Assembly: GCF_900111965.1 (NCBI RefSeq) | Contig: NZ_FOJT01000002.1 | Coordinates: forward strand, 248,001 to 312,000 | DNA from: Flavobacterium swingsii | Lineage (GTDB): Bacteria; Bacteroidota; Bacteroidia; Flavobacteriales; Flavobacteriaceae | Length of the DNA: 64,000 nt | Direction of reading: 5' to 3' | In this document: positions 34,405 through 42,313 of the stretch, piece after piece | Position numbering within the stretch: position 1 is the stretch's first letter | Layout: every line of letters starts with the position of its first letter | Made by a program: the position numbers and the translations under genes | Notes under the pieces: generated by a model | The model's database searches: none | Told to the model about the DNA's origin: nothing | What the model saw: the letters and a program-made list of their open reading frames with translations, nothing else

Positions 34405-34680
34405 ATGCAAGAAGCTTCTTTTAATGGTTTTTTTAAAACAATAATTTATATGATTGGGTTTTATTACCTAATCAAATTCTTGTCACGCATCTTTTTGCCA
34501 ATACTTTTGCAAAAGGCTGTCAATAAAGTACAGGACAATTTCGAAAGACATCAAAACCAAAATCCTTTTAATCAGCAAAATAATCAAGATTCTCAAACTC
34601 CTAAAAAAGAATCTAAAAACTTCGAAAAAAAACCTACGAAGCAAGTTGGAGATTATATCGATTATGAGGAAGTAGAGTAG
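34405..34680 (+). CDS. DUF4834 family small membrane protein
   Basis: The 91-residue protein has one hydrophobic segment (about 8-33, TIIYMIGFYYLIKFLSRIFLPILL). A polar tail rich in Gln, Asn and Lys follows and ends VGDYIDYEEVE, the conserved C-terminal motif of DUF4834 proteins. It would sit in the inner membrane with the tail in the cytoplasm. The function of the family is not known. In flavobacterial genomes it is commonly next to the YfhO-type gene, as here. Confidence 0.8.
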   Translation: MQEASFNGFFKTIIYMIGFYYLIKFLSRIFLPILLQKAVNKVQDNFERHQNQNPFNQQNNQDSQTPKKESKNFEKKPTKQVGDYIDYEEVE

Positions 34681-34793
34681 AAGTCAGATTTCAGATTAGA
34701 GTTTAAGTAGCTACATAAAAATCTAAAATCTAATATCTGAATTCTAAAATTTCATTATCTTCACGCCTTATTTTGATTCAACATCATTACTTT

Positions 34794-37235
34794 ATGAACA
34801 AGTTACAACGATTTTACCCACATGCATTGGCTATTTTTGCTTTTGTATTAGTTTCTGTTATTTATTTTTATCCAGTTTTACAAGGCAAAAAAATCCTTCA
34901 GTCAGACATAGTACAATATACGGCTATGGCGAAGGAGCAAAATGATTTTAGAGCCGAAAATAATACCGAACCATATTGGACAAATTCTGCTTTTGGTGGT
35001 ATGCCAACTTATCAGTTAGGCGCAAAATATCCTCATAATTATATCAAAAAAATTGATGAATTAATTCGGTTTTTGCCTCGTCCTGCAGATTATATGTTTT
35101 TGTATTTCTTAGGATTTTACATTTTGCTTTTGGTATTAAAAATAAATCCACTCAAAGCATTTTTTGGAGCCTTAGCCTTTGGTTTTTCTACCTATTTAGT
35201 AATTATTTTAGGAGTTGGTCACAATGCAAAAGCCCATGCGATTGCTTATATGCCAATGGTTATTGCTGGAGTTTTATTGGTCTTACAACAAAAAAAATAT
35301 ATACTTGGAGGTTTGCTCACATTGTTTGCCGCTGCATTAGAAATTAATGCAAATCACCCACAAATGACTTATTATCTTCTGATATTTTTATTGATAGTAT
35401 TGGTTTATTTTGTGTACAAAGCCATTAAAAGCAAGGAATATAAACCACTATTGTATAGTTTTGGAACTTTTGCTATCGCAGGATTATTTGCCGTAGGAAC
35501 AAATGCAACTAGTTTAATGGCTACTTCGGAATATGCTAAAGAAAGTACACGTGGAAAAAGCCAACTAACTTATAATCCTGATGGTACTAAAAACAACAAT
35601 TTTGGAGGTATGACTTATGATTATATTACTGAATATAGTTATGGTATAGCCGAAAGTTTTAATCTAATTTCTCCAAGAATTTTTGGAGGTTCAAATAATG
35701 AAAATTTAGGAACTAATTCTGCCATGTACGAATATGTAGTTGCGCAAAATGTACCTGAAGATCAAGCACAGGAAATCGTAAAAGGTTTGCCTACTTATTG
35801 GGGAGATCAACCTATTGTAGCTGCTCCCGCATATATTGGTGCTGTAGTTTTCTTCTTAGCAGTAATAGCTCTTTTTTGTGATAAACGAAAAATAAAATAT
35901 GTTTTTCTGGCAGGAGCAATTGTAACATTATTACTTTCTTGGGGAAAGAATTTTTCAATATTGACGGATTTCTTTATCAATTTCGTACCAATGTATGATA
36001 AGTTTAGAGCCGTTTCATCGATACAAGTGATACTCGAAATATGTATGCCAGTTCTTGCAATTATGGGATTACAGTCGTTCTTTAAACTAGATGATAAAGA
36101 AAAATGGACAAACTTATGGAAATCAGCTTCTGTAAGTATCGGAATTTTAGCTTTGTTATTCGTTTTCAAAGGAAGTTTTAGTTTTGCAGGAGGAAGCGAT
36201 CGTTATTTAGCGGAATCTTATGGACCAGAATTTATTGATGCCTTAAAATTAGACAGAAAAACAATGTTTTCTGCTGATTTGTTACGTTCCTCATTTCTAA
36301 TCTTAATGGCTTTTGGAGTGTTATGGTTGTCTATAAAAAATACCATTTCTCATAAAGTAGCCGTGATAGTTGTAGGAATAATAATGATTTCGGATTTGTT
36401 TTTTATTGATAAAAATTATCTAAATAATTCTAATTTTGTATCTAAGCAAGAAGTAGAGCAGCCAATTCAAGAAACCGAACTAGATGCAAGTATATTAAAA
36501 GACAAATCGTATTATCGTGTTTTCGAAGTTTCTCAAAATGTGATGAGTGATCCAAGAGCTTCTTATTTTCATAAATCAATCGGAGGTTATAGTGCAGTAA
36601 AGCCTAGAAGAATGCAAGATTTATTCGATTATCAAATTGCTAAGAATAACATGGAAGTAGTAAATATGCTAAATGTTAAATATTTAATTCAAACCAACGA
36701 AAAAGGAGAAAAAATAGCTATTCATAATACACAAGCTAACGGAAATGCTTGGTTTGTAAAGGAGGTAAAATTTGTAAATTCTGCTGATGCAGAAATGAAA
36801 TCTTTGGATAAATTAGATACAAAAAATGTTGCAATTAGAAATAAAACTTCGGACGATGTATTTAATTTTAACAAAGGAAATTTTATTAAAGATGAAACTT
36901 ATAAAACAGATGAAGCAACAATAAAACTAACTTCATACGAACCAAACGAGCTAAAATACATTTCAAATAATCCGAATTTAGGTTACGCAGTTTTCTCTGA
37001 AATGTATTATAAAAATGGTTGGAATGCTTATATAGATGGAAAAATAACCTATCATGATAGAGTCGATTATGCCTTACGAGGTTTGTCAATTCCTGCAGGA
37101 AAACACACTATAGAATTCAAATTTGAGCCACAAGTTATAAAAACCGGAAGTATGATTTCTTTATTAAGTTTCATCGGAATTTTACTATTATTAGGTGGCG
37201 GAATTTATTATGAAACCAAACGCAAAAAAGCTTAA
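34794..37235 (+). CDS. YfhO family multi-spanning membrane protein, putative glycosyltransferase-like
   Basis: I take the ATG at 34794; the TTG at 34773 is upstream of it and a -7-like TATCTTCA lies at 34756-34763. The 813-residue protein has about 11-13 hydrophobic helices in its first 570 residues. A catalytic-looking short extracytoplasmic segment after helix 1 (KILQSDIVQYTAMAKEQNDF) and WTNSAFGGMPTYQLG are typical of YfhO. A soluble domain of about 220 residues precedes a last helix at the C-terminus. YfhO in Gram-positives decorates lipoteichoic acid with sugar, but in Bacteroidota the substrate is unknown. It abuts crcB without a gap. Confidence 0.82.
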   Translation: MNKLQRFYPHALAIFAFVLVSVIYFYPVLQGKKILQSDIVQYTAMAKEQNDFRAENNTEPYWTNSAFGGMPTYQLGAKYPHNYIKKIDELIRFLPRPADYMFLYFLGFYILLLVLKINPLKAFFGALAFGFSTYLVIILGVGHNAKAHAIAYMPMVIAGVLLVLQQKKYILGGLLTLFAAALEINANHPQMTYYLLIFLLIVLVYFVYKAIKSKEYKPLLYSFGTFAIAGLFAVGTNATSLMATSEYAKESTRGKSQLTYNPDGTKNNNFGGMTYDYITEYSYGIAESFNLISPRIFGGSNNENLGTNSAMYEYVVAQNVPEDQAQEIVKGLPTYWGDQPIVAAPAYIGAVVFFLAVIALFCDKRKIKYVFLAGAIVTLLLSWGKNFSILTDFFINFVPMYDKFRAVSSIQVILEICMPVLAIMGLQSFFKLDDKEKWTNLWKSASVSIGILALLFVFKGSFSFAGGSDRYLAESYGPEFIDALKLDRKTMFSADLLRSSFLILMAFGVLWLSIKNTISHKVAVIVVGIIMISDLFFIDKNYLNNSNFVSKQEVEQPIQETELDASILKDKSYYRVFEVSQNVMSDPRASYFHKSIGGYSAVKPRRMQDLFDYQIAKNNMEVVNMLNVKYLIQTNEKGEKIAIHNTQANGNAWFVKEVKFVNSADAEMKSLDKLDTKNVAIRNKTSDDVFNFNKGNFIKDETYKTDEATIKLTSYEPNELKYISNNPNLGYAVFSEMYYKNGWNAYIDGKITYHDRVDYALRGLSIPAGKHTIEFKFEPQVIKTGSMISLLSFIGILLLLGGGIYYETKRKKA

Positions 37236-37610
37236 TTGAAAACCATATTTTACATAGCACTTGGCGGAGGACTAGGTAGTGTTTTACGCTATTTAACGAC
37301 TGTTGTTATGAACAAATATGTGCAAACCGCTTTTCCTTACGCGACTTTTATAACTAATATTATTGGCTGTTTGCTCATAGGATTATTCTTTGGTTATTTA
37401 GAAAAACAAAATGCTGTTTCTCAGGATTTAAAATTGTTCTTAATCACAGGATTTTGTGGTGGTTACACTACGTTTTCTGCATTTTCTAACGAGAATGTAC
37501 AATTATTGCAAAGTAATCAAATGCTAATTGCTTTTTTATATATTAGTCTAAGTGTTTTCTTAGGATTAATGGCAACTTGGGCAGGATTAACAATTGCTAA
37601 AGGATTATGA
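37236..37610 (+). CDS. crcB: Fluoride exporter CrcB/FluC, with TTG start
   Basis: CrcB forms dual-topology dimeric channels that export fluoride. The 124-residue protein has four helices and the family motifs GGGLGSVLRYL near the start, TFITNIIGCLLIGLFFG, and GFCGGYTTFSAFSNEN, which contains the conserved Phe and Thr residues of the ion path. The start is the TTG at 37236, directly after the YfhO stop TAA; the next ATG (37310) would remove helix 1, so the TTG is required. No room exists for a fluoride riboswitch before it. The stop overlaps the next gene start as ATGA. Confidence 0.92.
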   Translation: MKTIFYIALGGGLGSVLRYLTTVVMNKYVQTAFPYATFITNIIGCLLIGLFFGYLEKQNAVSQDLKLFLITGFCGGYTTFSAFSNENVQLLQSNQMLIAFLYISLSVFLGLMATWAGLTIAKGL

Positions 37611-38884
37611 AAAAAGTCCTCATCATAACTTATTATTGGCCACCAGCTGGCGGACCAGGTGTGCAGCGTTGGCTTAAATTTGTAAAATATTTACCTGATT
37701 ATAATATTCAACCGATTGTTTATATTCCAGAAAATCCGACGTATCCAATTGTAGATGAAGGTTTGGTTAGTGAAGTTTCAAACCAAGCTATTATTTTAAA
37801 AAATAAAATTGTTGAACCTTACCAATTGGCTTCTATTTTCTCAAAAAAAAGTACAAAAGGCATTAGTTCTGGTATTATTCCAAATCAGAAGAAACAAAGT
37901 TTTATTCAGAAGTTATTACTGATAGTTCGTGGTAATTTATTTATTCCCGATGCAAGAATTTTGTGGGTAAAACCATCTGTGAAATACTTAGAAAAGTATA
38001 TTTCAGAAAACAATATCGATACTATAATTACTTCAGGACCACCACATAGTTTGCATTTAATTGGATTAAAATTGAAGCAAAATTTGAATGTAAAATGGTT
38101 TGCCGATTTTCGTGATCCTTGGACAACAATTGGTTACCATTCGGCATTAAAACTATCTTCTTATGCCGAAAAAAAGCATAAAAATTTAGAACGAAATGTT
38201 TTAAATACTGCCGATACCATTATTGTAACAAGTAAAACGACAAAAGCCGAATTTCAGGCAATTACATCAAAACCAATTGAAGTAATTACAAATGGTTATG
38301 ATGTAGAAAATATTTCAAAACAATCATTAGATGAAAAATTTACATTAGCACATATTGGTTCCTTTTTGTCAGATAGAAATCCTATGATTTTATGGGAATC
38401 TTTGAGTGAATTAATTGCTGAAAACGAAAAATTCGCAAACCATTTTCAATTAAAACTAATTGGGAAAGTAAGCCAAGAAATTTTAGATGCAATTGATACT
38501 TTTAATCTAAATTCTTATATAAATAACCTCGGTTATGTTTCTCATAAAGAAGCAGTTGAATATCAAAAGAAATCTCAAATTTTACTGTTGATAGAAATAG
38601 ATTCGCCAGAAACTAAAAGCATCATTCCAGGGAAATTATTCGAATACATGGTTTCCGAAAGACCTATAATTGCGATTGGACCTAAAGGTTCTGATTTTGC
38701 TGAAATTATCACAGAAACAAACACAGGAGTTTTCTTTACTTATGATCAAAAAGAGAGATTAAAGAATCAAATTTTATCTTATTTCGAATTGTATTTAACA
38801 CAAAAACTGACGGTTTCACCAGTTGGATTGCAACAATATTCAAGAAAGAATTTGACAGAAAAACTATCAAAACTCGTACGTTAG
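37607..38884 (+). CDS. Family 4 (group 1) glycosyltransferase
   Basis: The 425-residue GT-B enzyme starts with KVLIITYYWPPAGGPGVQRW, typical of GT4 members that act in polysaccharide or cell-wall glycosylation. Further signs are WFADFRDPWTT, the sugar-nucleotide region HIGSFLSDRNP, and the C-terminal IIPGKLFEYMVSERPIIAIGP with the E-x7-E type motif. It is probably cytoplasmic or peripheral to the membrane. The donor and acceptor are unknown. It is coupled to crcB by a 4-bp overlap and completes the YfhO-crcB-GT4 run. Confidence 0.87.
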   Translation: MKKVLIITYYWPPAGGPGVQRWLKFVKYLPDYNIQPIVYIPENPTYPIVDEGLVSEVSNQAIILKNKIVEPYQLASIFSKKSTKGISSGIIPNQKKQSFIQKLLLIVRGNLFIPDARILWVKPSVKYLEKYISENNIDTIITSGPPHSLHLIGLKLKQNLNVKWFADFRDPWTTIGYHSALKLSSYAEKKHKNLERNVLNTADTIIVTSKTTKAEFQAITSKPIEVITNGYDVENISKQSLDEKFTLAHIGSFLSDRNPMILWESLSELIAENEKFANHFQLKLIGKVSQEILDAIDTFNLNSYINNLGYVSHKEAVEYQKKSQILLLIEIDSPETKSIIPGKLFEYMVSERPIIAIGPKGSDFAEIITETNTGVFFTYDQKERLKNQILSYFELYLTQKLTVSPVGLQQYSRKNLTEKLSKLVR

Positions 38885-38912
38885 TATTTTAAAGAATTAG
38901 CACAAATTTTAA

Positions 38913-38946
38913 TTGTTTTTTTAATCCAAAAAAAAACTTATTTTTG
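38913..38946 (+). promoter_or_regulatory. Promoter for pyrR-pyrB
   Basis: TTG at 38913-38915 is followed by 23 bp and TATTTTTG at 38939-38946, the upper limit of consensus spacing. The predicted leader before the pyrR ATG at 38969 is only about 18 nt. Confidence 0.6.
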
Positions 38947-38968
38947 TATTCCAAACACACAAACTATT

Positions 38969-39505
38969 ATGAGTCAAAAAATTTTGCTCAACCACAAAGA
39001 AGTTTCCATCATACTTCACCGTTTGGCTTGTCAGTTAATAGAAAATCATCTCGATTTTTCCAATACTATTCTGATAGGAATTCAGCCTCGTGGAACACAA
39101 CTTGCCAATAGATTAAAACAAATTCTGCAAGAGGAATATCAAATAAAAAATATTGCTTTAGGATTTTTGGACATTACTTTTTTTAGAGATGACTTTCGTC
39201 GTGGCGAAACACTCGAAGCAAATAAAACCCAAATAGATTTCCTTGTCGAAAACAAAAAAGTAATTTTTATAGACGATGTCCTCTATACAGGACGAAGTAT
39301 TAATGCAGCACTATCTGCCATACAATCCTTCGGAAGACCTAGCGAAGTAGAGCTTTTGGTACTAATAGACAGACGTTTTAGTCGTCATTTACCAATACAG
39401 CCAGATTATCGTGGTCGTCAAGTTGATGCTATAAATAACGAAAAAGTGGTCGTAAATTGGTCTGAAACAACGGGAGAAGATTCAGTAGAATTAATTACAA
39501 AATAA
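38969..39505 (+). CDS. pyrR: PyrR bifunctional regulator / uracil phosphoribosyltransferase family
   Basis: The 178-residue protein is a type I phosphoribosyltransferase. It shows the N-terminal QRG segment GIQPRGTQLANRL, the PRPP motif VIFIDDVLYTGRSINAA (about 98-114), and LVLIDRRFSRHLPIQPDYRGRQV near the end, all as in PyrR. In Bacillus PyrR binds pyr mRNA leaders and attenuates transcription. Here the leader is too short to hold such a binding loop, so any regulation must be on pyrB or elsewhere, or only the enzyme activity is used. pyrB follows after 1 bp. Confidence 0.9.
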   Translation: MSQKILLNHKEVSIILHRLACQLIENHLDFSNTILIGIQPRGTQLANRLKQILQEEYQIKNIALGFLDITFFRDDFRRGETLEANKTQIDFLVENKKVIFIDDVLYTGRSINAALSAIQSFGRPSEVELLVLIDRRFSRHLPIQPDYRGRQVDAINNEKVVVNWSETTGEDSVELITK

Positions 39506-39506
39506 G

Positions 39507-40433
39507 ATGAAGGAATTAAGCGTAAATCATTTATTAGGAATAAAATACATTAATGAGAATGATATAAATCTCATTTTTGAAACCGCCGACCATTTTAAAG
39601 AAGTAATTAATAGACCTATTAAAAAAGTTCCTTCACTTCGAGATATAACCATTGCCAATATATTTTTTGAAAACAGTACAAGAACTAAATTATCATTCGA
39701 ATTAGCACAAAAACGCCTTTCGGCAGATGTTATAAATTTTGCAGCATCAAGCTCATCAGTAACTAAAGGAGAAACATTGGTAGACACCGTAAACAATATA
39801 CTTTCGATGAAAGTTGATATGGTGGTTATGCGACATGCATCGCCAGGAGCGGCAGTTTTTTTGTCTAAAAATGTAAAAGCAAGTATTGTAAATGCTGGTG
39901 ATGGCGCACACGAACACCCAACGCAAGCTTTATTAGATGCTTATACAATTCGTGAAAAACTAGGTGATGTTTCAGGAAAAAAAGTAGTGATTGTAGGTGA
40001 TATTTTGCATTCACGAGTAGCGCTTTCAAACATATATTCTTTACAAAAATTAGGTGCAGAAGTTCGGGTTTGTGGTCCCAAAACATTAATCCCAAAATAT
40101 ATTGAAGCATTAGGTGTAAAAGTCGAACCAAACCTGCGAAAAGCTCTGGAATGGTGCGATGTAGCCAATATGTTACGCGTGCAAAACGAAAGACTAGACA
40201 TTAGTTATTTTCCATCAACACGGGAATATGCCATGCAATATGGCTTGGATAAAAAATTATTAGATTCTCTAAATAAAGAAATTGTAATCATGCATCCTGG
40301 ACCTATAAATCGTGGTGTAGAAATTACAAGCGATGTTGCGGATTCTAAACAATCAGTAATATTAAACCAAGTTGAAAATGGAGTTGCCATAAGAATGGCA
40401 GTAATTTATCTATTGGCTTCAAAAATTAAGTAA
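39507..40433 (+). CDS. pyrB: Aspartate carbamoyltransferase catalytic subunit
   Basis: PyrB makes carbamoyl-aspartate, the first pyrimidine-specific step. The 308-residue protein has the carbamoyl-phosphate motif FENSTRTKLSFELAQKRL (about 51-68), the second-domain HPTQALLDAYTIREKLG, and VCGPKTLIPKYI. MHPGPINRGVEI lies at the aspartate-binding loop. It follows pyrR by 1 bp and leads into a small conserved gene 9 bp later. No regulatory subunit gene (pyrI) is present here, as is usual in Bacteroidota. Confidence 0.95.
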   Translation: MKELSVNHLLGIKYINENDINLIFETADHFKEVINRPIKKVPSLRDITIANIFFENSTRTKLSFELAQKRLSADVINFAASSSSVTKGETLVDTVNNILSMKVDMVVMRHASPGAAVFLSKNVKASIVNAGDGAHEHPTQALLDAYTIREKLGDVSGKKVVIVGDILHSRVALSNIYSLQKLGAEVRVCGPKTLIPKYIEALGVKVEPNLRKALEWCDVANMLRVQNERLDISYFPSTREYAMQYGLDKKLLDSLNKEIVIMHPGPINRGVEITSDVADSKQSVILNQVENGVAIRMAVIYLLASKIK

Positions 40434-40442
40434 ATTTGTTAT

Positions 40443-40772
40443 ATGAAAGTAGAAGAAAAAGGACATACTATTATTATAAAAGATACGCAAGGTGATTTAG
40501 CTTCATTTTTGTTGAAATTAGATCATGACACAAGCTTTAGCAAACATAATTTGATAATTGATTTATCATCTTATAAAAGTTTGATTGCTAAAGATATTTT
40601 ATTGTTTGCCGATTTTTATAAAAAACATAAAAAAGAGAAAAAATCATTTGTGATTGTTGCTTCTGAATTTGATTTTAATGCAAATACAAAAAAAATTGTG
40701 GTAGTACCTTCGGTTTTGGAGGCTCATGATATTATTGAAATGGAAGAAATAGAAAGAGATTTAGGATTTTAG
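40443..40772 (+). CDS. Small conserved protein with STAS-like pattern, downstream of pyrB
   Basis: The 109-residue cytoplasmic protein alternates short beta strands and helices (HTIIIKDTQGDLASFLLKL, NLIIDLSSY, KSFVIVASEFDFN), suggesting a STAS-like or anti-sigma-antagonist fold. No enzyme motif is seen. Homologues are often labelled ribonuclease Z in flavobacterial genomes, a name that appears to have spread from a neighbouring rnz gene. The sequence has none of the metal-binding motifs of RNase Z, and the real rnz here is at 46320. It is co-transcribed with pyrB and ends at a strong terminator. The function is unknown. Confidence 0.75.
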   Translation: MKVEEKGHTIIIKDTQGDLASFLLKLDHDTSFSKHNLIIDLSSYKSLIAKDILLFADFYKKHKKEKKSFVIVASEFDFNANTKKIVVVPSVLEAHDIIEMEEIERDLGF

Positions 40773-40800
40773 TCTACTATATTTATATTAAAACATAAAA

Positions 40801-40830
40801 AAAAGGAACTCAATTTGAGTTCCTTTTTTA
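40801..40830. terminator. Bidirectional terminator
   Basis: AAAGGAACTCAA ending at 40813 pairs with TTGAGTTCCTTT from 40815, with A-rich and T-rich flanks. It serves the pyrR operon and the convergent acidic-protein gene. Confidence 0.9.
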
Positions 40831-40834
40831 TTAT

Positions 40835-41251
40835 TTAGTCTTCATCATCTTCGTCAGAATCCTCATCTATTGGTTCGTCCTTATCGTCATCATCGTCGTC
40901 GTCAGAATCATCTCCGTCATTTGTGTCAGCTTTTTCTAAGTCGTCATCGTCATCGGCATCATCATCAATTTCGAGTTCTTTTAGTGCGTCGATAGAATTG
41001 TCTTCTACATCAACATCATCTGCTAACTCATCATCTTCATCGTAGTTTATTATTCTGTCAGAAAGCTTGGTGCTTATTTTCACTAGAAAAATAGTGTCAA
41101 CAGTACGTACCTCAACCGCTTCGATAGTTTCGTTTTTTGCATTTTTAAAACGCACGATATTCGAATCATCATATCCGTCGGGAAATTTTTCGACCAATAA
41201 GTTTAAAATTTCTCCTGTAAGTTTTGAATAATCAACAATAACTCTTTTCAT
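40835..41251 (-). CDS. Highly acidic small protein
   Basis: The 138-residue product has a folded-looking first half (MKRVIVDYSKLTGEILNLLVEKFPDGYDD, then VRFKNAKNETIEAVEVRTVDTIFLVKIS). From residue about 85 it is almost entirely Asp and Glu, with runs of five or more Asp. Similar proteins are called DNA primase in some flavobacterial annotations, but no primase motif is present. The acidic tail could mimic nucleic acid or bind basic proteins or metals; this is only speculation. It follows the DHS-like gene by 9 bp and would share its transcript. Confidence 0.78.
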   Translation of the reverse strand: MKRVIVDYSKLTGEILNLLVEKFPDGYDDSNIVRFKNAKNETIEAVEVRTVDTIFLVKISTKLSDRIINYDEDDELADDVDVEDNSIDALKELEIDDDADDDDDLEKADTNDGDDSDDDDDDDKDEPIDEDSDEDDED

Positions 41252-41260
41252 AAATATATA

Positions 41261-42232
41261 TTATAGATCTAAAATGTAAGCAAATATAAGTGGAACTACG
41301 ATTGTAGCATCAGATTCGACGATAAATTTTGGAGTATCAATATCTAATTTTCCCCAAGTAATTTTTTCGTTTGGTACTGCTCCAGAATACGAACCATAAC
41401 TGGTTGTTGAGTCTGAAACTTGGCAAAAATAACTCCAAAAAGGTATGTCATGCATTTCCATATCTTGGTACAACATTGGAACCACACAAATAGGAAAATC
41501 TCCTGCAATACCACCACCAACTTGGAAGAAACCAATTCCTTTTCCTTCGCAGTTTTCAGGATACCATTTTGCCAACCACATCATATATTCGATACCACTT
41601 TTCATAGTAGTAGCTGTAAATTCTCCTTTGATACAGTAAGAAGAGAAAATATTTCCCATAGTACTGTCTTCCCAACCTGGAACTACGATTGGCAAGTTTT
41701 TTTCTGCTGCAGCAACCATCCAAGAATCTTTTGGGTCTATTTCATAATATTGCTCCAAAACACCAGAATTTATCATTTGATACATAAATTCATGCGGAAA
41801 ATATCTCTCGCCAGCTTGTTCTGCTTTGTTCCAAATATGAAACAAATGAGATTGCAAACGACGGAAAGCTTCTTCTTCTGGAATACAAGTATCGGTAACT
41901 CTATTGAAGTGATTGTCTAACAAATCTCTTTCTTCTTGTGGACTTAAATCTCTGTAATTAGGCACTCTTTTGTACGAATTGTGCGCTACAAGATTCATAA
42001 TGTCTTCTTCAAGATTCGCTCCTGTACAAGAAATAATGTGTACTTTGTCTTGACGAATCATTTCTGCTAATGATTTCCCTAGTTCGGCAGTACTCATTGC
42101 TCCTGCAAGTGTAATCATCATTTTACCATTGTCTAGTAAATGTTCTTCGTAGCCTTTTGCAGCATCGACTAATGCGGCTGCATTAAAGTGCAAATAGTGT
42201 TTTTCGATAAACTGACTTATTGGTCCTTTCAT
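41261..42232 (-). CDS. Deoxyhypusine synthase-like enzyme, probable homospermidine synthase
   Basis: The 323-residue protein belongs to the deoxyhypusine synthase family. It has the conserved GAMSTAELGKSLAEMI start region, HIISCTGANLEEDI for NAD binding, and the active-site Lys295 in NEKITWGKLD, equivalent to the Lys that carries the aminobutyl group. Bacteria have no eIF5A, so bacterial relatives are thought to act on free polyamines. Flavobacteriaceae are known to contain homospermidine, and speA lies next upstream, so homospermidine synthase is the best guess. Deoxyhypusine formation itself is not expected. Confidence 0.82.
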   Translation of the reverse strand: MKGPISQFIEKHYLHFNAAALVDAAKGYEEHLLDNGKMMITLAGAMSTAELGKSLAEMIRQDKVHIISCTGANLEEDIMNLVAHNSYKRVPNYRDLSPQEERDLLDNHFNRVTDTCIPEEEAFRRLQSHLFHIWNKAEQAGERYFPHEFMYQMINSGVLEQYYEIDPKDSWMVAAAEKNLPIVVPGWEDSTMGNIFSSYCIKGEFTATTMKSGIEYMMWLAKWYPENCEGKGIGFFQVGGGIAGDFPICVVPMLYQDMEMHDIPFWSYFCQVSDSTTSYGSYSGAVPNEKITWGKLDIDTPKFIVESDATIVVPLIFAYILDL

Positions 42233-42313
42233 TTTCTTGTTTATTTATTTCATCCGTTCGCTATCGCTCGGGTGTAGATTCAGTTATGTATTTAATCGAA
42301 TGGGTTTTGTTAT

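Noticed and set aside
37200-37240. Fluoride riboswitch upstream of crcB
   Set aside because: crcB begins directly after the YfhO stop codon, and nothing resembling the fluoride aptamer was seen.
38885-38968. PyrR-dependent attenuator before pyrR
   Set aside because: The gap is mostly AT-rich promoter sequence and no terminator or anti-terminator hairpin is present.
41420-41920. A 166-codon plus-strand ORF
   Set aside because: It lies wholly antisense to the deoxyhypusine-synthase-like gene, which has full family motifs.
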